DNA from: Erysipelothrix sp.
GTDB lineage: Bacteria > Bacillota_I > Bacilli_A > Erysipelotrichales > Erysipelotrichaceae
DNA: 5,422 nucleotides
Direction of reading: 5' to 3'
NCBI GenBank assembly: GCA_012512495.1
Contig: JAAZEC010000126.1
Location: forward strand, 1-5,422
Part shown: positions 1 through 4,793 of the stretch, one piece after another
How the letters are laid out: each line of letters begins with the position of its first letter
Position numbering within the stretch: position 1 is the first letter of the stretch
Made by a program: the position numbers and the translations under genes
Notes under the pieces: generated by a model
Told to the model about the DNA's origin: nothing
The model's database searches: none
The model's input: the letters and a program-made list of their open reading frames with translations, nothing else

Positions 1-27
1 ACACTATCAGTGTTGAGTTACGACTAA
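1..27 (+). CDS. rsmE: 3' end of a gene, probably 16S rRNA m3U1498 methyltransferase RsmE (partial)
   Basis: Frame 1 reads TLSVLSYD and then a TAA stop at 25-27. Only eight residues are visible, so the call rests on two points. First, RsmE proteins of Bacillota commonly end in a motif like 'ETAPLYALSVISY', which this tail resembles. Second, rsmE is a frequent upstream neighbour of rel in this phylum. RsmE methylates U1498 of 16S rRNA in the 30S subunit. The start and nearly all of the gene lie outside the window. Frame 3 is also open, to a TAA at 66-68, but it runs through the terminator hairpin and ends in the rel ribosome-binding site, so it is less credible. This is an inference from a short tail plus context. 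Confidence 0.5.
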   Translation, partial: TLSVLSYD

Positions 28-49
28 CGAAGATTATTCTTCGTTTTTT
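26..49 (+). terminator. Small intrinsic terminator between the upstream gene and rel
   Basis: AACGAAGA (26-33) and TCTTCGTT (38-45) are perfect inverse complements around the loop TTAT. A run of six T's (44-49) follows. The core is six pairs with three G-C, so this is a modest terminator. It begins inside the stop codon of the upstream reading frame and ends 21 bases before the preferred rel start, so it probably lets part of the upstream transcript through to rel. No separate rel promoter is recognisable between it and the start codon. Confidence 0.6.
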
Positions 50-57
50 AAAAAGTA

Positions 58-65
58 AAGGAGGG
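58..65 (+). promoter_or_regulatory. Ribosome-binding site deciding the rel start
   Basis: AAGGAGGG is a near-perfect anti-16S match. Two consecutive ATG codons follow, at 68 and 71. GGAGG lies only three bases before the first but six before the second, which is a more usual spacing. The ATG at 71 (protein start MAKTLDY) is therefore preferred. The alternative adds a single Met. Confidence 0.7.
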
Positions 66-70
66 TAATG

Positions 71-2251
71 ATGGCAAAAACACTTGATTATACAAAAGAA
101 CAGCTGATTGCAGAGATTAACTCACAGATTAAAGACCAAAAATCACGTGACGACATTTTCCATGCGCTGGAGTATGCTGAAGCGAAACACGCGGGTCAAG
201 TTCGTAAATCAGGTGAGTCATACTTTACTCACCTAGTAAATGTTGCCTACATCTTAATGACTCTTCATGTTCAACCGGTCACCATTCAAGCCGGCCTGTT
301 ACATGATGTCATTGAGGATAGCGGAGTCACTCATGATGAGCTAGCCGCCGAGTTTACCGAGGAAGTAGCTTCCATGGTCGAAGCGGTCACAAAGATCGGG
401 AATATTCAATTCAAGGATGAAAAGGAATATCTCGCTGAAAACCACCGTAAGATTTTCATTGCCATGGCCAAAGACGTGCGGGTTATTTTAATTAAGCTCG
501 TCGACCGCCTTCATAATATGAGGACTTTGCAGTTCCAGCCAGAATACAAACAAAAGAAGATTGCCAACGAGACCCTGTCGGTATACGCACCGATTGCGCA
601 CCGTTTGGGTATCAATGACATCAAGAACGAGCTGGAAGACCTCTCTTTCCTCTATCTTCATCGTGAGAAATACTACGAAATCGTTAAGCTGGTAGAAGTC
701 AGAAAAGCCGAACGGGATGCCCAGGTTCAGGAAATGATAGAAGACATTTCCGAAGAGCTGACGGAACACGAGATTCCTCATCGCATTTTCGGTCGTTCCA
801 AGCACCTTTACTCTATTTACAAGAAAATGAATCAAAAGAACAAACGTTTTGATGAGATCCTGGATTTGCTCGCGATCCGAATCGTTACCGATACGGAAGT
901 GGCCTGCTACGAGATTCTGGGCTATATCCATGCCCGCTATCGTCCAATACCAGGTCGACTCAAAGACTATATCGCTATGCCTAAGGTTAACATGTATCAA
1001 TCACTGCACACCACCATTATGGCTGAGAATGGTCATATCTTTGAGGTTCAAATCAGAACCGAGAACATGGACCTGGTGGCTGAGCGTGGTATTGCGGCGC
1101 ACTGGCTTTATAAGGATGGCCAAACTGGTCATGGTCAATCAGAGATTGAAGATAAGCTAGCCTGGCTCAAGGATTTCAACCGCTTGACGACGGAGAGCGA
1201 TGGCGATGCCACGGAGTACATGGAGTTTCTACAACAAGATATTTTCGAAGCAAACGTCTATGTCATGACTCCTAAGGGTCGGGTCATCGATCTGCCTCAG
1301 GGTTCAACGCCGATTGATTTTGCTTATCGCATCCATACGGAGGTCGGTCACTCGACCATCGGGGCGACGGTCAACGATGTCTTAGTTCCACTGAATACCG
1401 AGTTGAAAACGGGGGATGTCGTCAGCATCCGAACGGCGAAGAACTCGACAGGACCTTCAGAGGACTGGCTCAAGTTTGTTAAGACCAATCATGCTCGCAG
1501 TAAGATTCGTAATTTCATCCAGAAACAGGAACTTCAGAATCGTGAAGAAATGATTTCTAAGGGTGAAGTCATGATGCGTGAGGAGCTTAGGAAACGCCAG
1601 TTGGATGAGAAGGAATACATGAAGAAGGAAAAATTGGAGCCGCTGTTCTCAAGCTTCAATATCAAGAATTACGACGATTTCATGTATGCTATTAGTGTCA
1701 AGTCACTCTCACTCCAAGCGGTCATGGAGAAACTACAGGTCAAATCAAGAAGTATTATTGACTTCACGAAACTCTTTGGTTCGAAACCTAAACCAAAACA
1801 ACAGAACCGATCGGGCATCCGTGTCTCGGGAATCGATACCATGAAGATTTCACTGGCAAACTGCTGTTCGCCCGTACCTGGCGATGAAATCATGGGTTAT
1901 GTTTCCAAGGGGCAAGGTGTCAAGGTGCATCGGGCTGACTGTCCTAACATTCGTTACGAAACCAAACGGCTGATTGATGTCGAGTGGGACGAAGCAACGA
2001 TTGAAGGGAAGTTTGAAGTCCAGTTAAGCATCTATTGTGTCGACCGCTCGTTTCTACTAACCGACGTGGTAACCTTGACTCAACAGAATAAGATTACCAT
2101 CTCGTATGTCAATGCGCAGATGGATGAAGATCTTATTCATTCCACCATCACCTTGAAGGTGATGATTGAAAATCAGGCGTCATTGAGACAACTGATTGCC
2201 AATATCCGAAAAATCGACTCGGTTGTTTCGGTCGAAAGATCCATTTTATAG
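71..2251 (+). CDS. rel: Bifunctional (p)ppGpp synthetase/hydrolase (Rel, RelA/SpoT family)
   Basis: Makes (p)ppGpp from ATP and GTP/GDP and hydrolyses it, setting the stringent response in the cytoplasm and on stalled ribosomes. The 726 residues match the full length of Gram-positive Rel. The N-terminal HD hydrolase keeps H54, H78-D79 (LLHDVIEDS) and D145 (LVDRLHNM), so the hydrolase looks intact. The synthetase domain has RSKHLYSIYKKM (242-253), DLLAIR, DYIAMPK (299-305), YQSLHTT (309-315) and EVQIRT (325-330). A TGS domain follows at about 395-455, then a linking helical region. Next is the conserved-cysteine segment with CC at 598-599 and HRADCPN near 620-626. A C-terminal ACT domain occupies about 649-726. 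No frameshift or missing domain is seen. It probably receives transcription from the upstream gene, and an aldo/keto reductase starts 11 bases after its stop. In many Bacillota rel is followed by dtd; that gene is not here. Confidence 0.97.
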   Translation: MAKTLDYTKEQLIAEINSQIKDQKSRDDIFHALEYAEAKHAGQVRKSGESYFTHLVNVAYILMTLHVQPVTIQAGLLHDVIEDSGVTHDELAAEFTEEVASMVEAVTKIGNIQFKDEKEYLAENHRKIFIAMAKDVRVILIKLVDRLHNMRTLQFQPEYKQKKIANETLSVYAPIAHRLGINDIKNELEDLSFLYLHREKYYEIVKLVEVRKAERDAQVQEMIEDISEELTEHEIPHRIFGRSKHLYSIYKKMNQKNKRFDEILDLLAIRIVTDTEVACYEILGYIHARYRPIPGRLKDYIAMPKVNMYQSLHTTIMAENGHIFEVQIRTENMDLVAERGIAAHWLYKDGQTGHGQSEIEDKLAWLKDFNRLTTESDGDATEYMEFLQQDIFEANVYVMTPKGRVIDLPQGSTPIDFAYRIHTEVGHSTIGATVNDVLVPLNTELKTGDVVSIRTAKNSTGPSEDWLKFVKTNHARSKIRNFIQKQELQNREEMISKGEVMMREELRKRQLDEKEYMKKEKLEPLFSSFNIKNYDDFMYAISVKSLSLQAVMEKLQVKSRSIIDFTKLFGSKPKPKQQNRSGIRVSGIDTMKISLANCCSPVPGDEIMGYVSKGQGVKVHRADCPNIRYETKRLIDVEWDEATIEGKFEVQLSIYCVDRSFLLTDVVTLTQQNKITISYVNAQMDEDLIHSTITLKVMIENQASLRQLIANIRKIDSVVSVERSIL

Positions 2252-2262
2252 GAGAGAAGACG

Positions 2263-3075
2263 TTGTTTACATTTAAATTGAATGATGGTAATGAATTACC
2301 AGCCATCGGATCCGGTACCAATACCTTTGGCAAAGAGAACAGTTCCTACATGGGGGAGATCAATTTTGATACGACACCCATTGAAACAGCAATTGAAGTA
2401 GGCTATCGCCGCTTCGATACAGCGATCAGCTACCGTAATGAAGCGGTGTTGGCACTAGGTATCAAGAACAGTAACATCGCCCGTAATGAGCTTTTCATCA
2501 CATCGAAGTTACCAAATACAGAAGAGTTTGCCAGCAATAGGGAAGCGGTCGTTAAGGGCATTGAGCTTAGCTTGAAGAATCTGGACACGGACTATATTGA
2601 TCTGTACCTGATTCACCATCCTAGCGATGATAATGCTACTAACTTGATGATCTGGGAAGTATTTGAAGAGTACCACCACAATGGTGTTCTCAAGTCCATT
2701 GGGGTCTCCAACTTCAATCAAAAGCAGCTCCAGTATTTGATGGATCATTCGAAGACTGTTCCTGCGGTGAACCAGATTGAATCAAACCCTAATTCATTGA
2801 ACGATGAATTGATTGATTTCTGCCAACAACATGGCATTGTCCCAGAAGCCTGGGGTCCATTCCATGGGGTCACAGAACAGCAACAGGAAACACTAGCCAC
2901 TATTGGTAAGGCACATGGCAAGACATGGGCTCAGGTGTTCCTTCGCTATCAACTCGATCGCGGTGTGGCAGTGATTCCTAAGTCACATAATCAAAGAAGA
3001 CAAGCCAGTAACCTGGATGTCTTTGATTTCACACTGAGTGATGAAGAAAAGAATACAATTAAAGGTCTAGCATAG
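2263..3075 (+). CDS. Aldo/keto reductase, NADPH-dependent
   Basis: A soluble (beta/alpha)8-barrel oxidoreductase of 270 residues that should reduce aldehydes or ketones with NADPH. The substrate cannot be told from sequence. The family opening LNDGNELPAIGSGTNTFG is at 6-23. The catalytic tetrad appears complete: D52 and Y57 in FDTAISYRNE, K82 in ITSKLP, H118 in DLYLIHHP. Cofactor-loop motifs are GVSNF (147-151), NQIESNP (170-176) and VIPKSHNQRR (237-246). The start is TTG at 2263, supported by AGGAG at 2250-2254 with eight bases between; the first in-frame ATG is 29 codons further on and would remove the first barrel strand. The Shine-Dalgarno overlaps the rel stop, so co-transcription and partial coupling with rel are likely. 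The last codons lie inside a terminator stem. Assignment to the family is secure, to a specific enzyme not. Confidence 0.92.
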   Translation: MFTFKLNDGNELPAIGSGTNTFGKENSSYMGEINFDTTPIETAIEVGYRRFDTAISYRNEAVLALGIKNSNIARNELFITSKLPNTEEFASNREAVVKGIELSLKNLDTDYIDLYLIHHPSDDNATNLMIWEVFEEYHHNGVLKSIGVSNFNQKQLQYLMDHSKTVPAVNQIESNPNSLNDELIDFCQQHGIVPEAWGPFHGVTEQQQETLATIGKAHGKTWAQVFLRYQLDRGVAVIPKSHNQRRQASNLDVFDFTLSDEEKNTIKGLA

Positions 3076-3087
3076 CTAGACCTTTTT
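3061..3087. terminator. Intrinsic terminator between convergent genes, overlapping the reductase stop codon
   Basis: AAAGGTCTAGC (3061-3071) and GCTAGACCTTT (3075-3085) are perfectly complementary around the loop ATA, with T's to 3087. The stop codon TAG (3073-3075) sits across the loop and the first base of the 3' arm. On the plus strand this is a strong terminator for rel-reductase transcripts. Read from the minus strand, the same stem is followed by TTTAATT, a weaker U-tract, so it may also end the aldolase transcript, whose stop is only a few bases away. Confidence 0.88.
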
Positions 3088-3088
3088 C

Positions 3089-3976
3089 TTAGGCAATAGA
3101 AGCAAAATAGATATGGTCAATCGATTCCTGCATCATGGCATCAAACTCGCTGTCGCTTTGACTCTCATGAAGGCCAGTCGAGAAGGCCCTTGAGAAGCTG
3201 GCAATGAGCCCATGGTTTACGGATAGCTTGGCACAAGACTCGGCCTGTGAGTAACCACCAGACAGGGCTACGACCCGGACTACCTTCGGATGGTTGATCA
3301 GTGGTAGATACAAGTCGGCAGTCTCAGGGATGGTCAGTTTGAACATGACCGCTTGATCTTCTGGGAGTTTGTCTAACCCTTCAAGAATCACTTCTAACAA
3401 GCGATGTTCAATCTTGTCTTTTTGTTGAGCATTGATGCTGACTTCGGGTTCCAAAATAGGGACTAAGCCATGGGAGAGCACTTGTTTACCGATTTCAAAT
3501 TGTTGATCGACTACGGCTTGAATGCCTTGTTCATTGTATTCATGAATGACAGAGCGTTCCTTGGTCCCAAAGATAGGGAAAGCTTTGGCTCTTTCCAAGA
3601 GCGCATCTAGCCCTGGATTATCCTTCATTAGCTGAACACCGTTTGCCTCATCGGCCAGACCCTTGTCAATCTTGAGGAAGGGCACGATACCTTTGACTTC
3701 CCAGAGGTATTGGGCGGTGGGCATTGAATCAATCGTTTGATCCATGGTGTTCTCGAAGAGGATGGCACCCAGTATTTTTTCACTGACAAATGATGGTGAT
3801 TTAATGATGCGGGTGCGCATCTGATGCACAAGCTCAAACATTTCATGTTCATTGGTAAATCGATCACCAGCAATACCGTAGGTCTCTAGGGCCTTGGGGG
3901 TACTGCCGCCGGATTGATCCAATGCCGCAATGAATCCTTGTTCTTCTTTCATTCTTCTAAGTTGATCGCTATTCAT
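3089..3976 (-). CDS. fda: Class I fructose-bisphosphate aldolase
   Basis: Cleaves fructose 1,6-bisphosphate to dihydroxyacetone phosphate and glyceraldehyde 3-phosphate, through a lysine Schiff base and without metal. At 295 residues it fits the staphylococcal-type class I family (about 296). From the start it reads GFIAALDQSGGSTPKAL (14-30), MRTRII (53-58), ILGAILFENTMD (68-79), VPFLKIDKGLADE (98-110), NGVQLMK (112-118), IFGTKERS (135-142), LVPILEPEV (171-179), MFKLTIP (211-217) and VVALSGGYS (235-243). By analogy with that family, K213 forms the Schiff base and E176 is the acid/base residue. The start at 3976 is chosen because GGAG precedes it with seven bases between. An in-frame ATG at 4012 would add 12 residues unlike the family and overlap the promoter region. 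It converges on the reductase and diverges from the small-gene pair. Confidence 0.95.
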   Translation of the reverse strand: MNSDQLRRMKEEQGFIAALDQSGGSTPKALETYGIAGDRFTNEHEMFELVHQMRTRIIKSPSFVSEKILGAILFENTMDQTIDSMPTAQYLWEVKGIVPFLKIDKGLADEANGVQLMKDNPGLDALLERAKAFPIFGTKERSVIHEYNEQGIQAVVDQQFEIGKQVLSHGLVPILEPEVSINAQQKDKIEHRLLEVILEGLDKLPEDQAVMFKLTIPETADLYLPLINHPKVVRVVALSGGYSQAESCAKLSVNHGLIASFSRAFSTGLHESQSDSEFDAMMQESIDHIYFASIA

Positions 3977-4000
3977 AATATCACTCCATTTCTTATCTAT

Positions 4001-4030
4001 ATTGTACACCAATTTAAAGAAGACTTGACA
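4001..4030 (-). promoter_or_regulatory. Possible promoter of the aldolase gene
   Basis: Read on the minus strand, TACAAT (4006-4001) is a good -10 box 24 bases upstream of the start codon. The matching -35 position, 17-18 bases away, is poor (GTCAAG or TGTCAA). It coincides with the plus-strand TTGACA of the divergent promoter, so the two promoters would share DNA. A weak call resting mainly on the -10. Confidence 0.35.
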
Positions 4031-4053
4031 GAAGCGCTCAGGTTTAATATTCT
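4025..4053 (+). promoter_or_regulatory. Probable sigma-A promoter of the small-gene pair
   Basis: TTGACA (4025-4030) is a perfect -35. After 17 bases comes TATTCT (4048-4053), a -10 matching four of six including the first two and the last T. Transcription would begin near 4060, about 30 bases before the start codon at 4091. A perfect TATAAT lies at 4057-4062 but is 26 bases from TTGACA and has no fitting -35 of its own, so which -10 is used is open. Confidence 0.55.
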
Positions 4054-4090
4054 ATATATAATACTAATATCTCTTGAAAGGAGACACACA

Positions 4091-4285
4091 ATGAAAGAAT
4101 ATAAAGTACTTAGTCAAAAAGACAAATTCCTCTCCAGCAAGTTCGATCCACAACTTATTGAGGACGCGCTAAATGCCTACGCCCAACAGGGTTGGACCGT
4201 CGTTACCTCCGCGACTGCCGATATCGTATCCTTTGGTGGCGGACGCCAGGAAATTCTTATTATCCTTGAAAGGGATATCGACTAA
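4091..4285 (+). CDS. Small DUF4177-like protein
   Basis: A 64-residue soluble protein with no signal peptide, membrane segment or cysteine. It shows the DUF4177 pattern: an N-terminal strand (MKEYKVLSQKDKF), a helix ending in the LNAYAQQGWTVVTSA type 'alpha then GW(E/T)(V/L)V' motif (about 27-41), and a closing hydrophobic strand ILIILERD. Members have no established biochemical role. The start at 4091 is fixed by AAAGGAG (4077-4083), seven bases upstream; the same frame is open further upstream but that part overlaps the aldolase promoter and start and has no family resemblance. Its TAA stop overlaps the ATG of the next gene (TAATG), which implies translational coupling. Confidence 0.8.
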   Translation: MKEYKVLSQKDKFLSSKFDPQLIEDALNAYAQQGWTVVTSATADIVSFGGGRQEILIILERDID

Positions 4286-4590
4286 TGGGTTATAAAACGC
4301 TGTATCAAGGCATCTTGTTCGTGGAAGGTAAACTCGACATGGAGCTTGTTGGTCAGCCACTCGATTTAACCCTCAAGTCTTTTAGCGCTCAGCTGAAGAA
4401 CCTCAATGATGTGAAGACAGAGATGGCCTTCCAAGCTAAAAGAGAGGGCTATAACGCGATTGTTGATTTCACCTATGGTCAGAAACAACGACTTTTTCGC
4501 TTTGATGATGTCGTGTTCTGGGGCAAAGGGTTGATGGTATCAATACCTCAAGCTGAGCTTGATCAACTCCTAGCAAAAATTAAAGCTTGA
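4285..4590 (+). CDS. Unrecognised 101-residue cytoplasmic protein, coupled to the DUF4177-like gene
   Basis: I do not recognise this protein. It has no signal peptide, membrane helix or cysteine. It alternates probable beta strands (TLYQGILFVEG, RLFRFDDVVFWG, GLMVSIP) with a helix around residues 31-54. The segment AFQAKREGYNAIVDFTYG (48-65) faintly recalls the 'A..eA...GAnAIvg...' helix-strand motif of YbjQ-like or other small pentameric folds, but this is a loose resemblance and no function is claimed. The start shares the A of the preceding TAA stop, and AAAGGGA (4269-4275) inside the upstream gene can act as its ribosome-binding site. No terminator follows before the next promoter. The next promoter's -35 overlaps its stop codon, so its transcript may run into the met leader. 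Confidence 0.8.
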   Translation: MGYKTLYQGILFVEGKLDMELVGQPLDLTLKSFSAQLKNLNDVKTEMAFQAKREGYNAIVDFTYGQKQRLFRFDDVVFWGKGLMVSIPQAELDQLLAKIKA

Positions 4591-4616
4591 CAGAATACAG
4601 TGAAGTGTTTTAGAAT
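4587..4616 (+). promoter_or_regulatory. Promoter of the met leader/metN operon
   Basis: TTGACA (4587-4592), a perfect -35, is followed after 18 bases by TAGAAT (4611-4616), five of six to the -10 consensus. Transcription would start at about 4622-4624, roughly 24 bases before the leader ORF. The -35 overlaps the TGA stop (4588-4590) of the preceding gene. A strong constitutive-looking promoter ahead of an attenuator is the expected arrangement when control is exerted mainly at termination. Confidence 0.75.
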
Positions 4617-4620
4617 ACAG
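4592..4620 (+). repeat. Direct repeat AGAATACAG x2, 20 bases apart, over the promoter
   Basis: AGAATACAG occurs at 4592-4600 and again at 4612-4620. The start-to-start distance is 20 bases, about two helical turns. One copy lies just after the -35 and the other covers the -10. It could be a binding site for a repressor, or a chance similarity in an AT-rich region. Nothing identifies a regulator. Confidence 0.4.
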
Positions 4621-4646
4621 CTATTATTAAACGAAAGGGGATCCTT

Positions 4647-4712
4647 ATGAAACAAATGGCTATGATGATGATGTGGAATAGTTTGAATCATGAGGTACTC
4701 GACGCTTCGTAG
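4647..4712 (+). CDS. Methionine-rich leader peptide (attenuator sensor) of metN
   Basis: A 21-codon ORF begins MKQMAMMMMW and ends at TAG (4710-4712). Met codons are numbers 1, 4, 6, 7, 8 and 9, so six of the first nine, with four consecutive. Its own Shine-Dalgarno AAAGGGGA (4634-4641) lies about six bases upstream, and a promoter lies just before that, so translation is credible. It follows the pattern of amino-acid biosynthesis leader peptides (trpL, hisL, leuL) in which a run of the regulated amino acid's codons makes ribosomes pause when the charged tRNA is scarce. Here the run sits upstream of a terminator and of an importer gene of the methionine family. The last residues (LNHEVLDAS) have no obvious role as protein, but their codons carry the antiterminator arm. 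The peptide is probably not functional in itself. Confidence 0.88.
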   Translation: MKQMAMMMMWNSLNHEVLDAS

Positions 4713-4763
4713 CTGACACCACATTTTTTGTGTTTGAAACGAAACCTAGCAGAACCTCATGAT
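4687..4763 (+). promoter_or_regulatory. Antiterminator pairing of the met attenuator
   Basis: ATCATGAGGT (4687-4696, within leader codons 14-17) is a perfect 10-base complement of ACCTCATGAT (4754-4763). The second arm takes up three bases of the terminator's 5' arm and its entire loop, so this pairing and the terminator cannot coexist. After one mismatch, CT (4698-4699) could also pair with AG (4751-4752). With a ribosome paused on Met codons 6-9 (up to 4673), the footprint would end about one codon before 4687 and leave the arm free. A ribosome reaching the stop at 4710 would cover much of it. Pairing is read directly from sequence; the regulatory reading is inferred from known attenuators. 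Confidence 0.8.
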
Positions 4764-4777
4764 GGTTCTGTTTTTTT
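4750..4777 (+). terminator. Attenuator terminator upstream of metN
   Basis: CAGAACC (4750-4756) and GGTTCTG (4764-4770) form a perfect 7-bp stem with loop TCATGAT, followed directly by seven T's (4771-4777). G4749 and A4748 can extend it by pairing with the first U's. It lies after the leader ORF and 16 bases before the metN start, so it is placed to stop transcription before metN rather than after a gene. It is also the only intrinsic terminator downstream of the two small genes. Confidence 0.88.
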
Positions 4778-4793
4778 GTGGAAAGGAAGACAA

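Noticed and set aside
488..1000. 170-codon minus-strand open frame inside rel
   Set aside because: It lies entirely within the well-supported rel gene, has no credible ribosome-binding site and resembles no family. It is a reading-frame shadow. The same applies to the other antisense or out-of-frame open stretches in rel, the reductase, the aldolase, the small genes and metN.
849..1160. 103-codon plus-strand open frame inside rel
   Set aside because: It is frame-shifted over the synthetase domain and shows no family features. rel itself is intact.
3977..4012. Aldolase start 12 codons further upstream (ATG at 4012)
   Set aside because: The extra residues do not match the family. The internal ATG at 3976 has a GGAG at correct spacing and gives the usual length.
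4057..4062. Perfect TATAAT as the small-gene -10
   Set aside because: It stands 26 bases from the TTGACA, and the hexamer at 17 bases (GCGCTC) is not a -35. TATTCT at 4048-4053 with a 17-base spacer fits better, though use of TATAAT cannot be excluded.
3914..4090. Longer form of the DUF4177-like protein starting at 3914
   Set aside because: It would run antisense over the aldolase start and through the promoter. The strong Shine-Dalgarno at 4077-4083 and family similarity both support 4091.
4647..4712. Leader ORF as a functional small protein or toxin
   Set aside because: It is 21 residues, has no hydrophobic segment typical of small toxins, and its codons are explained by the attenuator (Met run plus antiterminator arm).
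4721..4731. T6 run (4724-4729) as a second terminator in the met leader
   Set aside because: No stable G-C stem precedes it. Only three- to four-pair helices can be drawn around it.
4617..4793. Met T-box or S-box (SAM-I) riboswitch upstream of metN
   Set aside because: The leader transcript is only about 170 bases. I see no conserved T-box antiterminator core (AGGGTGGNACCGCG-like) and no S-box core motifs. The terminator competes instead with a segment of a Met-rich ORF.
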